The notes: generated by a model from the letters alone, not told the origin. A stretch of DNA of 64,000 nucleotides from Prorocentrum cordatum (GCA_963575745.1 CAUYUJ010020148.1:362501-426500), one strand, 5' to 3'; positions 1 to 10,859 are shown, numbered from the stretch's first letter. Translations and numbers: made by a program.

Positions 1-700
1 GCCGCAGCAGCGGTTTCGGCGGCGGCGGCGTCCGCCGCAGCGCGGCACCTGCCGCGCGGAAGGTGCGGAAGGTGGAGGGCGAGGGAGGATGAGCATCTGT
101 TTGTAAAGGCGCCTCACTCCGCGCTTCGCGCTGCGCGAAGCGCGAACAATTTCGCGCTCTCGCGCCGCCACCCCAAGGCAGAAGAGGCGGACGAGGACGA
201 ATCGGAACCGAAGCGCGAAGCGCGAACAGCTTCGCGCCCTCGAAAGCGCCCTTGTGTCCGCCTTCGGGGATCTTCTGCCCCGGGCCAATCCAGACCCGGG
301 TCAGCAGGAAACCAAAAACTGCAATGCAGGAGCAAAGAAAAACTGCAACGCTGAACTTCGCAAACCCGGGCCAGCCAATATGCGCGGCCGCCTCACGGCC
401 ACGAGCGGCTCGCTAACCCGGGTCAGCCAGAGGGGGTCTTCGCAGGATCCTGCAGGATCCGGTGCCCTGGCTGACCCCCGTCTGCATTGACCCCCGTCTC
501 GAGGCTTCCGAAGCCTTCCGCCCGCCTTCTGCCAGCTTCCGCGTGCGGAGGCGGGCCTCGCTTCACTTCCGCCAGCTCCCGCCGGCCTTCCGCGCCAGGG
601 AAGAGATGGCGACGCCTTCGAGCCTCGAAGGCGAGGCTCGTTCTGGAACGCCTCATGCGATGTGGCGCGTGGTCCTGTAAATGTAAGCCTTATAGCGCGT
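1..700. other. GC-rich stretch without a recognisable gene
   Basis: Short frames are open on both strands but none resembles a protein. A segment built from GCGAAGCGCGAAC followed by TTCGCGC occurs twice, at about 135-160 and 211-240, and each copy can fold on itself. From 500 to 650 the DNA is rich in short GCCTTCCG and GGCGGGCC words, faintly like the ends of the fold-back elements near 44 and 63 kb, but I could not align it convincingly. Confidence 0.5.
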
Positions 701-1490
701 CGTGATGATTGATGGGATCTGCTGCTGAGAACAGGGCGTGTCCCAGGTTTGACCAGAAGTTCTCCCTGTGAGGCCTGGTCTGCGGCTGGTTGGCAGAGGC
801 TACGAAGTGCTGGTCCATATCGTTCCCAACCTCTTCTTCGGACTCGGATACGTCGATGGGGTTGTGCGCAGGAATTGGTTCGACAGTGCCAGCAGATTTC
901 GATCGATTATCAGCTCATCCCCAGCCTGCTTGGTGGTCAGCGCACGTGCTCTGAAAGAACACGTGGGGACGGCCAACATGGGGAGAAATGGCCCATGGCT
1001 CGTGGCAAGCCATCTCCGCTGCGGCCCGCCGTGTGCCCTCCCCTTCCGCACATTGCTCATCGATCAATGCGTGTTTGGTCAAATCGACAGAGCCCCCCCC
1101 CGCGACTTGCTTGAATTAGTCGGCCAGACAGACTCGACAGCGACATCACTGGGAAGGGGAAGGAGGGCTGGCACCACCACCCCACAAAAAAAAAAAAAAA
1201 ACCCTCCTTGGCATCGGCCTGGGGACAGGTGAGTTGAGTGCGGCTCCTCAGAAAAAAATGTACCCTGGACTCGTGTGCAGCCATGACATGTTTTGTCTAA
1301 CCACTCCTTTAGGGCGTAAGTAGTTTAGGCCATTTCCTTTCTATCTTCCCTCTTCACCTTCGGGGAATGATTAACGACTGCTCCAGAATAGTTTGGCCCC
1401 TTCCCCAACCCAGCCGGCAACAAACGCGGGCCAATGCGAACGACCCTTCCCTCATCCCTCGGCAAAAAAAAACATTACCCTGGCGACAGA
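700..1490. other. Unassigned DNA
   Basis: An open frame runs at 768-1232 on the plus strand and another at 800-1060 on the minus strand. They overlap and neither shows a known motif. There are A runs at about 1186-1201 and 1464-1472. I see no gene here. Confidence 0.5.
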
Positions 1491-1582
1491 CCCAACCATG
1501 TGCGAGTACCGCAATTGTGAATATCATCTTCGCCCGCGCTCCTCATGGGGCCACGAACCGTGCGAGGGGCGCGCCGACATCT
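1491..1582 (-). repeat. Solo fragment of the 88-bp-repeat element (unique end plus one unit)
   Basis: The segment begins CCCAACCATGTG, continues through GCAATTGTGAATATC and then enters GGGGCCACGAACCGTG, one unit of the 88-bp minisatellite. The same join between unique DNA and repeat occurs at 9039-9125 in this orientation and at 21243-21303 in the opposite one. This is therefore a truncated copy of that element with one repeat unit left. The strand follows the 9-kb copy. Confidence 0.6.
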
Positions 1583-1585
1583 GTG

Positions 1586-2117
1586 GTGTGCACAACGCGA
1601 TCAAAAGATGACGGGTCTGAGTGCGAGAGACTGAGGGCGGGTTAATCGGTGCGCGCGAGCGAATCTGATTGTGGATGAGTCTGCGCGCGCGTGTCTACGT
1701 GTATTAATGTCGACGCCCATGTCGGCACGCCCCTCGCGAGTATCGCGGTCGCTTCCTTCCCGTTCTTTTTCTGCCTCTTTGCGTGCGCGCCAATGTGCAA
1801 AGCTGCGGGCGCGGCGCCGCGCGGAGCCCCCGCGACGCGCGCCGGTCGCCCCGAAGGGGTCCCCCAGCGACTCGCGCGGGTCGTCCGCCGCGAGGAGCAG
1901 AGAGAGCTTGCTGGCTGATAGCGGGCAAGCCCTAGGCTCTGGCCGCTGGCAGAGCGACGGCGGGGGCGAGCGAGGCGCCAGGCGCACCGCTGCGTGGAGT
2001 TCCCGCAACGCGCGCCGGTCGCCCCGAGAGGGCCCCAGCGACGCGCGCGGATCGCCCGCGGCGCGAGGCCAAACAGTCAGACCGCCGAGAGACGGCGAGG
2101 CTCGGGCGGGCCGCTCC
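1586..2117. other. Unassigned GC-rich DNA
   Basis: Arginine/alanine-rich frames are open on both strands, as expected from GC content alone. There is no motif and no clear repeat beyond the recurring word CGCGCCGGTCGCCCCG. Confidence 0.4.
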
Positions 2118-2122
2118 TCAGA

Positions 2123-3527
2123 TCAAGCCTCGCGGATAAACTCGGTGAAGCCCAGCTCCCTGGCGAGGGCCGTCGCCTCCCTTCCGCGCCGCCTCGTGCG
2201 CGCAGGCAGTAAGCTGCCCCAGCTGCTTCCGCGCGCCCTCCGGCGGCCCTGCCGGGGAGAACTCGACGCGCGGCGCCCGCGTGAGCCGGGGGCCCTCGTG
2301 GCGCGTGGCGAGAGCTCCAGCCGCCTGTCGTCGCCCTCCTTCTTGCCGTTCCTGATCTCGCGGCGGCCACAGTGCATGCATGATCGCGCCTGGGCGGCGT
2401 CGGCCGGGGGGGCAGCGCGTCGGACAGCCGACGGCGCAGGGCGAGAGAGAGTCCACAGGGCCGAGAGAAGGTCTGGCTGCGGACCGCTCGGGCCCAGAAG
2501 CTTCGGCCGTAGACTGCCCATGGGCGCCGCTCCCTCGCCCCGTCGCCTTCGCGCGTGGCGCGTCGCCTCTGGCGCGCCGCCGCGGCGATGGCCCTGCCGC
2601 GCGAAAGCGGGAAGCCCTTTCGGGCGACCTTGGATGCGCGGAGCGTGAAAGGCTCCGACGCGCGAGGCTCGACGAGCACCAGCGGGCCCGTGAGGTCCCC
2701 CGTGAGGCTCTCGCCGCGGCGCTTGAGGTCGCGCGCGAAGGGTGCGCTGCGCTCGCGCGCATCTCCATGTTCGCCCATAACCCCAGCGGCAAGTGCTTCA
2801 GATGGATCCTCTTCTTCCAGTCTCTCTCGACCTTCTCGACGTCGCCCTGATCTCGGGGGTCCACGACGATGCGCGCGATCTGCCCCTCGGCATCCCTGAC
2901 GAAGCCGCTCTGGAGGTCCAGCGCTCCCAGAAGCCGGATCCGCATGCCCGCGTGCGCAGGGGGCAGTCCGTGCATGCCACCGGTGTTCTTCGGGTTGGCA
3001 CAGTTCATCATCTTGGCGGCGTCCTTCCTGCTCATCGTCGGAGCAGACCTGTCGGCGGCCTGCGCGAGGAATAGGGGCTTCTTCGGGGCGTCCGCGCCCC
3101 GCTGGGCATGCGCGTTCATCCAGCGCGCCACGGTGTCCCAGTAGGACCCAAACATGTGGCCGTTCTGGAACCTTTCCTCCCGGAGCCGGCGATCGTCGGG
3201 CTTCAGCTGCGCGGCGTTCCGCGCGGCCCGAATGGCCGGGGAAGCCTCCTTCTGGGGGGGGGCCGTGACTCTGCATTTCGCGTGCGCCAATTGCTGCGCC
3301 CCGCCGTTGACGATCCTAGAGTGGAGTGACAAGGTCGGCCATTCGAGGCTCGTGCTCTCGCTGTGCTTCACCGCGTCATCCTCCTGCTTTATGGAATTCT
3401 CGACCACGGCGCGCTGCGTCGCGGCATTCCCGAGCGCGGCCCCCCCGAGCGGCCGGGGAGAAAGCCCAGCGCAGAGAAACGCATCACAAGGAAGTCCTAT
3501 CATCCTGCACGCTCTCCCCCAATTCAT
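2123..3527 (-). pseudogene. PIF1-like DNA helicase C-terminal region, frame-shifted relic
   Basis: No single frame carries the protein; it is recovered by moving between minus-strand frames. From 3527 to about 2775 one frame gives FGSYWDTVARWMNAHAQ, then MSRKDAAKMMNCANPKNTG, then LPPAHAGMRIRLL and IVVDPRDQGD. A second frame at about 2690-2550 gives GPLVLVEPRASEPFTLRAS and KVARKGFPLSRG. A third at about 2350-2123 gives LELSPRATRAPG, a weak match to the helicase motif VI YVxLSRAT. The end reads RAPRVEF and then LARELGFTEFIREA before a stop. These blocks match, in order, the C-terminal half of the large PIF1-type helicase family of dinoflagellates as I remember it. Walker A and B motifs are absent, so the N-terminal ATPase half is missing. 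At least two frameshifts mean no helicase can be made. A spliced gene is possible, but I saw no introns that restore the frame. Confidence 0.6.
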
Positions 3528-3539
3528 ATCGCATCATAT

Positions 3540-4680
3540 CGCGCTGCGCCGTCTTCCAGCGCTCTGCCGTGCTCGGGCAGTCCGCGCACGCCACCTGCGT
3601 TTCGGGGGTCATCGGGGCGACGTTAGCCCCATCGAGCAACCGCGGCACGTGGGAACGATCTGTGAATGACGCATAATCCCCTTATGCCCCTGAAGATATC
3701 GGGCAATACCCCTTCCCACTTGAGACGCGGGAGCAGACGCGCATCATTGTCCGCTCAACATGCCCTGCGCATTTGGCGCCCCGGGCCTTCGCATCTATAA
3801 CGCAAGCAACCCTCCATGTCGTAGTACTCATGGCTCCTCCAGGCGGGCGTTTTAGAACACCTCCACCGTCGGGGGCTCATCCTGGATTCGCGCCCCGCCC
3901 CCCTCCAAGACAGCTCCAAACCATTCCGCCTTCGAATCGGGTCCCGCTCAATTTTCGCGCATTGCAACGCGGGCTGCGGACAGCCGCCAGCCTGTCATGT
4001 AGACTGTGGCTGTCACTTTTAAACTGATGCTGCCGCCGCATCACTGTTTATTTTTCGCCCTCATTCATTCCCGCATCCACCATCTTGCCCAACCACCCTC
4101 ACGTCCTCCATTTCTGCCCCCCCCCCCCGTTCGCAGCCCGTCGTCGTTGGCCCCCCCGCCCCCCCGGCTGCCGTGCTTATTCTAATTGAAACGTTGGCGG
4201 CGTGACCATCGGTCTTAACCTGCCCCTCGCAACCTCGCCCCCCCCCTCCCAAGTCCGCTTGGAAAGCGAAGAAAACGGTTGAAACTATCCTGGCGCGATC
4301 GCCGCGCCGCGGAGAAACGTTGCACGTGGGGAGTATTGGGCGATGGGGGGCAGCAGCAGTTCGGCGAAGTGAAATCCGTCTGGCGCGAAGGCTGCGGGCG
4401 CCCTCCGCGCTGACCTCGCGCGGCGGGAAGTGCGAGCAGGGGCGGGGGGCCACCCTCCCCCCTTGCGCGCTCTGTGGGGGCCCCAGATGTAAAACAGGGG
4501 CGGGGCACGTTAATCAAAGCGTGGGCCAGCAACACTCCGTCTGCGCAACCGCGTGCGGAGAGGCGCCAGCTGCGCGCGCGCCCTGGCATGTGGCGCGAGT
4601 GATGCGGCACTCAGTCGCGGCGCCGCCTGGGCGCGACCCCCGCGGCGGCCCGCCGCGGGGGCGACGAAAACGGGGCCGAC
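3540..4680. other. Unassigned DNA with C-runs
   Basis: No open frame resembles a protein. Several homopolymeric C runs occur, for example near 4118-4127 and 4233-4241. The stretch from 3660 to 4060 is less GC-rich than its surroundings. I see nothing else. Confidence 0.45.
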
Positions 4681-4682
4681 AA

Positions 4683-6209
4683 TTAACGAAGCCCAGAAGA
4701 AGGAAAAACGTTAATCAGCACTGGCGCGGCCCGCGCCGGGCAGCAAGGAGGGCCTGAAAACTGCGTCCCAAGGGGGGCGGCAGGCCAGATGGCCTGCAGA
4801 AAGTCACCCCGAACCGCTTGTGCACGGTGGAACCTGTCAAGCAGCGGAGCCGACTGTTCGTGGATGCGCTGAAGGGATTGGGCGAGGTGGTTGGCTCGCT
4901 GGTGCAGCGCGTTGGTGCTGGCGATGAGGCCAGATTGGGGGTCGCCGTCATGTTGCCGTGTAGCCGCGAAGTGCAGCGTGAGGGTTTGCCTGCAGCCGGG
5001 CCGCTGGGTGCGCGACGATCCGCGCCCTGTGCCAGTGGTGGCGCTTGGCCTTTCGCCGTCCTGCGCGCCCTGGTGGGAGGAGGGGCCGCGCGCTGGTGGC
5101 GGGGGCTTGTGGCGGTGGTTTGGGCAGGGTGTCGAAAGCCACCTGTTCCTGCCCGTGGAAAGGGCGCGGTTGGCACGCATCTTGCGGGCGCGCGCGGTCA
5201 CTGCGTTCGTCGCCGCCGTCGCCGTCTTTCGCAGAAGCGCCGACCCCGATCAGGGCGAGATCGCCTCCGTCAAGGTAGTCGAGATTGCCGGGCCATAGAC
5301 GATCGAAGTGGTCGAGGGCCGTCTGGGTGGTCGGGGCCACCTGATGAACCTGTTCCTGTCTGGGTCTGTTGCAAGGGGGTTGGGTGCCATCTCGCTCAGT
5401 TCAGCCGGAGTATTCCGCTCTTCCGTCAGGCAAGGGGAGTGCCTGGCGACGTCGGCCATAGATGGCGGTGGCCGCGCGGTGGAGGACAGCGGCGAACTTA
5501 TGTCGCCATTTGGCGGCGTCGATGAAGTTCTGTGGAAGGGCGTGCAACCGCGCCTGCAGCGGCGGGCTCGTCGGCACGGCGGTTGAAGGCTCCGGCGAGC
5601 GGCGCGGTGCACCCTGCATTGATGCCGCGTTCGCCCGCGTGGCTTTTTTTAAACGCGTCGGGTTTGGCCTGTCGGAGCCGGCGGATTTTACGCCAGAGGT
5701 CGGCCTGAGCGCCCGGGCGCGGCGGTGGTTCACCAGAGAAGACGCCCTCGAATCCGTCGACCGCCGCTCGGCTGCAATTGCGAGCCGGCCGTGCAGCCGT
5801 GGCGCTGAGATTAAGCGTGGCCAGCTCCCCAGCTCGCTGCGCGGACTGGGCCAGCCCGCGCGCCCGCGCAGAGAAGTCGAGCCGGCGGTGAGGCCGTAAT
5901 ATCCTCTTCTGCCAGCCCTACCAAGACGCGGGTGTGCTTGGTGAGGGCGAGCTCCGTCGGTGGCAGCGTTGGCCCATCGGAGGGGGGCGAATTGCCGAGC
6001 TGCACATTTGGCCTTGCAACATGTGCAGAGAAGCCGCGTGTTAACGAAGTAGACAGGACCCTGTTTGACAGCGGCGACGGCCCTCAGGCCACGTCTGGTG
6101 ATTGGGATGCGTCGGAGGAAGGACCTTCTCTGAGAAGCATGGGTCATGGGCGTGGACAGCCCTGCTGGGAGGTGTTTCCAGGGCAGGGGGGTGCTCCAAT
6201 CATCATGCA
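4683..6209 (-). other. Unidentified protein-like patches on the minus strand
   Basis: Several adjoining minus-strand frames have natural-looking composition but no known motif. One at 5401-5530 includes NFIDAAKWRHKFAAVLHRAA. Another near 5860-5960 includes LALTKHTRVLVGLAEEDI. A third near 5250-5340 includes FDRLWPGNLDYLDGGDLALI. They lie in different frames, which suggests a decayed gene or transposon. They sit just downstream, on this strand, of the RTE-like fragment at 6.2-6.7 kb and could belong to the same insertion. I do not recognise the protein. Confidence 0.25.
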
Positions 6210-6744
6210 TCATGCCGGAAGCTTGTCAGCGCCACTCGAGTGGGCAATGATTTGCCACGCCCTACCCAAGGGGCCTCCTCTTTGGAACGATTGCGCGTGG
6301 TCGCGCTGCCCTTTGGCTATGGTGTCCAGGCTGGTGTCTCTCCGCACTTGCTTTCTGAGACAAAATAAAACATCTCTTTCCATGAAAACACCCAGTTCGA
6401 TGGCGCGCACAATAGGCCCACTCTGACATCCAAGATCTTCCCGTGGGCCTGATGGCCGTGAACGCGGTGTTGTTGCAAAGGTTTCTGGCCTTCTGGCTGG
6501 GCACTTGAATGTCGGTGCCGACGGTGCACATGCTGGCCACGAGGGACCTGGCAGACCGTGCTCTCGTGCCTTCGTGGAAACGTCCAATACGGGGCATTCT
6601 GGTAACGGCCCGTCGGATCCCGGCGTCAATGGTGACCTCGAGGCTCAGTATGGTGTCGTCAACAACACGCGCGATGTTGATGTAGTTTGCTACAAGCTTC
6701 ACGTGGAGGTGGGTGTGCTCGCCCGCTGAGCTGAAGGGAACCAC
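6210..6744 (-). pseudogene. RTE-like non-LTR retrotransposon, post-reverse-transcriptase tail fragment
   Basis: The minus frame at about 6666-6595 reads VVDDTILSLEVTIDAGIRRA then VTRM. It resembles the segment after the reverse transcriptase in RTE/BovB-type elements, where YLGDxIxxDGxIDxEIxxRI precedes a short helical region. A second frame (6447-6210) reads PIVRAIELGVFMERDVLFCL and looks coding but is not identified. Two frames over 500 bp imply decay. The catalytic YxDD and the endonuclease are not present. The assignment rests on one motif block, so another retroelement clade is possible. Confidence 0.4.
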
Positions 6745-6929
6745 CTGGTGGTGGAGTTGTCCGCCAAAGGCCCATCATGCCAGGGTGGATCTTTTGGCCG
6801 GACAACATGTCGAAAAGGGCGGTCTCGTCGAGTGACGTTTGAAACTCCCTGGCCGCGGGGGCTGTAGAATTGCTATCGTCGGCTAATCCTGATTTTGGCA
6901 TACCCCGCATGAATCCTTCGCCTGGCGGC

Positions 6930-7420
6930 ATCCTGAACTTCGCAAGCCCCACCTCGGCATGTCCCTCACACGTTTCGTAGCCCCGCAAGAAGCTCAATCG
7001 AAGGCCCCGCTGGAAGGGTTCGCATGGCGGCGCAGATTCGTGGCCCCAAATGGAATTCCACCGAAGGCTCCACTGGCAGAGCTCGCATGGCGGCGCCGCG
7101 CCCATATCGACACACCCTTTAAACGTTTCGTGGCCCGACAGGGAGCTTCACCGAAACCCCCAATGGCAAGGTTCGCATGGCGGCGCCGCCCCAAATCGAA
7201 CCACACAACAAATTCCACGCCCAAGTGGCAACGCCCCCATGGCGGCACCGCCCACTGTTGGTGCATCCATCACACGTTTCGTGGCCTTGTAGGGCGCCCC
7301 ATCGAATGTTTCAATGCCGTCGCCCGCATGGCGGCACCGCGCCATTCTCGGCACACCTCGCACATGCTCTTCGGCCCCATAAAAAAAACCTCCCTTCCTT
7401 CGTCTCCCTCGCCTTGCGGT
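6930..7420 (+). repeat. Degenerate 88-bp minisatellite, about five units
   Basis: Units contain CACACGTTTCGTGGCCCC, then AGGGAGCTTCACCGAA, then CGCATGGCGGCGCCGC. They are the reverse complement of the units at 9.07-10.70 kb and run in the same sense as those at 16.9-17.5 and 20.5-21.3 kb. Several units are shortened to about 70-75 bp. The open frames over this stretch are repeat-driven and are not genes. Confidence 0.8.
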
Positions 7421-7429
7421 AATCACGCC

Positions 7430-7785
7430 AGCATGTGGCTTGGTTCTTAGCCCAAATGCATGTTCCTTTTCCGGGAGGAGCGGAAATGGGGAGCACGCGA
7501 CCACTGAATCTCACTACGGCGGCGTGACCGGCACAATTACGTGAGACAGAAAATCGCCAGGCAATCTCGGATCGCTATACGAGCCGACCTGCCAGAGGCA
7601 AACTCACGCGATAAGCAGCAGCTTGGATAGGGAAACGAATACATGTTCTATTCGTCAACGTCGTCCCCATCCCGATGGACATGGGAACCAATCGGTCAGG
7701 CGTGCTCCTCCCAGAGCAGGCTCCCACGTATGATCCCTCCCGGGATCAAAGATATAAGCCCGGCGCGACCCCAAGAAGGGGGCGT
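7430..7785. other. Unassigned single-copy DNA
   Basis: I see no repeat, motif or protein-like frame in this 350-bp interval between the minisatellite and the pyrimidine tract. Confidence 0.4.
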
Positions 7786-7916
7786 TTCTCCCTCTATCTC
7801 CTTCTCTCTCTATGTTTTGTTTGTTATCCCTCTCTCTCTCTTTCTCTTTTTTTTTTTTTTTTTTTTCTCTCTCTCTCTCTCTCTCTCTCTCCTTTTTTTG
7901 TTTTTGTTTTTTTGTT
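7786..7916 (+). repeat. Pyrimidine microsatellite, (CT)n with T runs
   Basis: CTCTCTCTC blocks alternate with runs of T, the longest about 19 T at 7849-7867. The strand is almost purely pyrimidine. Such a tract could act as a splice-acceptor pyrimidine tract, but no gene follows it. Confidence 0.9.
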
Positions 7917-7974
7917 CGGTCCTATCTCTCCTCTTGCTCTGTCTCTCGCCGAAACCAATGCGAAAAGGGGACTT

Positions 7975-8085
7975 GCAACGTACATTGTTTGGCATTGCGT
8001 GGCATTGCTGGGATTCGTTGTTTGGAAATGTTTGGCGTTGTTTGGATTCGTTGCTTGGCGTTGGTTGGCGTTTGCTTGGTTTGCC
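7975..8085 (+). repeat. Short degenerate GTTTGG/GGCGTT repeat
   Basis: Variants of TTTGGCATTGCGTGGC, TTGTTTGGATTCGTTG and TTGGCGTTGGTTGGCG follow each other with no fixed period. It is a T/G-rich low-complexity patch with no coding significance. Confidence 0.55.
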
Positions 8086-8370
8086 CCAGGCCGAAGAGCC
8101 TCGAGGAACCTGGCGAAAGTCAAAACGAAGCCGAGGGCCGCTTCTGACGATGGGCGCACCCACCAGTACTACCACGAAGCAGACCCTCTATAATTGGGAA
8201 AACGATCGCTTCGCTGGTGGTAGAGGCAAACATTGTCTGCCACGCGAGCAGAGGTTCGCCGGGGGCACAAATTGCGACAGCGGTGCAACGATAATCCAGT
8301 GGTGAACCCACTTTTTCAGGGTCTCGATCAAACGCTGAGATTTCGCAGAAGCACACAGCAAGGTAACTTT

Positions 8371-8468
8371 CTGTGGCGCAGCAGAGGCGACGGGACTCAA
8401 ACCCGGGCTCACGCAGGGCACCTCCTCCCACTTCTGCTTGCTGCACCTCCGCATCACGGCTATCCACC
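8371..8468 (-). mobile_element. Candidate tRNA-derived SINE head (A and B box-like motifs)
   Basis: On the minus strand GGTTTGAGTCC (plus 8393-8403) matches the B box/T-arm consensus GGTTCGANTCC with two changes. About 45 bases upstream, TAGCCGTGATGCGG (plus 8449-8462) loosely fits an A box. The whole does not fold into an intact tRNA: no acceptor stem pairs with the 3' side. It is therefore either a tRNA-derived retroposon head or chance. Sequence downstream on this strand to about 8190 could be the SINE body; it carries an unidentified open frame. Confidence 0.3.
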
Positions 8469-8599
8469 AACCCCCCCTGTAGGCTGCCCGGTGACTTCCC
8501 GCATCGACCGGACTTCGTCCCACCACGGCTGAATTGTGGGAGGCTCGCCCGTGACCTACAGGATCCGATGGGTAAGTCCGCGGAAATTTGCGTGATGAG

Positions 8600-9035
8600 C
8601 GGCGCATGCTCGTAATGTCTCGCCTGCGCCGATGCGGCGGCCCACCGGCGGAAAGATCAGCCGCGAGTAAGCACCCGCCCGCGATTCCGTATCTCCCAGA
8701 TCCTTCCGCTTCCTCCGTTTACTTCTCCCCTTCGTCCTCTCGCGCGCGCCCCCGAATCCTCCTCCAGCTGTCCCTCCCCCTCGTCGAAAACGCCCTCCTC
8801 TCCCCCAGGCCCCTCTTACTCCTAAACATTATTCCTCCGTTTGCCCCCCCCCCCCCTTCGCTCCTGGATCTCCACCTTCTCCTCATCCAAGCGGCACGAG
8901 CATCTGGTCAGTCTGGTGCTTGTCCAAGAGCTCACTACCACATGAAGCAGCCAGCGCCGTCTGTAACACTTGAATGGACGTCGATGGAAAAAAAAACAGC
9001 GACAACGCGCGGTGGCAACTTATAACGGCGAAGAA
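8600..9035 (+). other. Pyrimidine-rich intergenic DNA
   Basis: The interval 8690-8890 is dominated by CTCC, CCCTC and a C run at about 8847-8857, with no coding signal. An A run lies at about 8987-8996, just before the unique end of the 88-bp-repeat element. Confidence 0.45.
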
Positions 9036-9038
9036 GAA

Positions 9039-10835
9039 CCCAACAATATGTGGTTGTGAATGCCGCAATTGTGCGTATCCACTTCGGTGGAGCTCCCTCT
9101 GGGGCCACGAAACGTGTGAGGGGTGAGCTGAAGTGGGCGCGGGACGCATGTGGACGCATCCACTGGGGCCTTCGTTGGAGCTCCCTGTGGGGCTACGAAC
9201 CGTGTGAGGGCTGTGCCGACATGGGCGCGTGACGCATGTGGACGCAGCAACTGGAACCTTTGGCGGAACACCCTATGAGACCACGAACCGTGTGAAGGGT
9301 GTGCCGAGATGGGCGCGGGACTCATATGGACGCAACCGCTGAGGACCTTCGGTGGACCTCCATATTGGGCAACGAACCGTGTGCGTGGTGTACCGAAATG
9401 AGCGCGGGACGCATGTGGGCGCAGCCACTGGGGCCTTCGGTGGAGCTTCCAACGGGGCAACGAACCGTTTGAAGGGTTGCCGACATGGGCGCGGGACGCA
9501 TGGGGACGCAACCACTAGGGCATTCGGCGGAACTCCCTATGGGGCCACGACCCGTGTGAGGGCTTTGCCGAAAAGGGCGCGGGACGCATGTGGACGCAAC
9601 AACTGTGGCCTTCGGCGGCGCTCCCTATTGGGCCACGAACCGTGTGAGGGGTGAGCCGACATGGGCGCGGGACACATGTGGACGCAGCAAGTGGAGCCTT
9701 TTGTGGAGCTCCTTATGGAACCACGAACCGTCTGAAGGGTGTGCCGACATGGGCGCGGGACGCATGTGGGCGCAGCCATTGGGCCGTCGGCGGAGCTCCC
9801 TATGAGGCCACGAAGCGTGTGAAAACTGTGCCGACATGGGCGCGGGACGCATGTGGACTCAACCACTGGGGGCCTTCGGCGGAGCTCTCTAAGAGGCCAC
9901 GAAACGTATGACGGGTGTGCCGACATGGGCGCGGGACGCATGTGGACGCAACCGCTGGGGACCTTCGGTGGAGCTCCATATTGGGCCACGAACCGTGTGA
10001 GTGGTGTACCGAACTGAGCGCGGGACGCATGTGGGCGCAGCCGCGGCCTTCGGTGGAGCTCCCTCTGGGGCCACGAAACGTGTGGGTGGCGTGCCGAAAT
10101 GGGCGCGGGACGCATGTGGGCGCAGCCACTGGGGCCTTCGGTGGAGCTTCCAGTGGGGCAACGAGCCGTTTGAAGGGTTGCCGACATGGGCGCGAGACGC
10201 ATGGGGACGCAACCACTAGGGCATTCGGCGGAACTCCCTATGGCGCCACGACCCGTGTGAGGGCTTTGCCGAAAAGGGCGCGGGACGCATGTGGACGCAA
10301 CAACTGTGGCCTTCGGCGGAGCTCCCTATTGGGCCACGAACCGTGTGAGGGGTGAGCCGACATGGGCGCGGGACACATGTGGACGCAGCAAGTGGAGCCT
10401 TTTGTGGAGCTCCTTATGAAACCACGAACCGTCTGAAGGGTGTGCCGACATGGGCGCGGGACGCATGTGGACGCAGCCATTGGGCCTTCGGCGGAGCTCC
10501 CTATGAGGCCACGAAACGTGTGAAAGCTGTGCCGACATGGGCGCGGGACGCATGTGGACTCAACCACTGGGGGGCCTTCGGCGGAGCTCTTTATGGGGCC
10601 ACGAAACGTATGACGGGTGTGCCGACATGGGCGCGGGACGCATGTGGACGCAACCGCTGGGGGCTTGCGGCGGAGCTCCCTATGGGGCCACGAAGCGCGA
10701 AAAGACACGCAGAGGGCAGAGGCAGGGACGGAAGGGGAAGGACAACAAAGAGGGAGGAAGAAAGAGTGACGGAGACTCGGGGCGCTGTCTCTTCGAAACG
10801 AGGACCCCCCACCACAAATGGTTGGGAAATTTCTG
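9039..10835 (-). mobile_element. Composite 88-bp-repeat element, complete copy
   Basis: The core at 9070-10700 is about 18 head-to-tail units of 88 bp. Each contains GGGGCCACGAAACGTGTGAG, then GACATGGGCGCGGGACGCAT, then TTCGGTGGAGCTCCC. Successive CCACGAA landmarks at 9105, 9193, 9281 and 9370 fix the period. The two flanks are not repeat but recur elsewhere: the side at 9039-9100 matches 1491-1582 and, inverted, 21243-21303. The side at 10785-10835 matches, inverted, 16812-16870, with TTTCCCA, TGTGGTG and GAAGAGACA in the same order. The element therefore has defined ends. It encodes no transposase that I can see. Confidence 0.65.
9070..10700 (-). repeat. 88-bp minisatellite array with a 701-bp higher-order repeat
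   Basis: About 18.5 units. A block beginning GCAGCCACTGGGGCCTTCGG at 9421 recurs almost unchanged at 10122, an offset of 701 bp or eight units less three bases. The following units match in order, so the array grew by block duplication as well as unit by unit. Long frames reading VPRPCRH and similar peptides on both strands are artefacts of the repeat. Confidence 0.85.
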
Positions 10836-10859
10836 AGGGAGCGCGATCCACCGTCGCTG

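Noticed and set aside
768-1232. 154-codon plus-strand frame as a gene
   Set aside because: It overlaps an equally plausible minus frame, runs into an A homopolymer and has no motif.
8380-8480. Functional tRNA gene
   Set aside because: A T-arm-like motif is present, but no acceptor stem or anticodon arm can be folded with it.
9070-10700. CRISPR-like regularly spaced repeats
   Set aside because: The full 88-bp unit is conserved; there are no unique spacers, and the sequence is eukaryotic.
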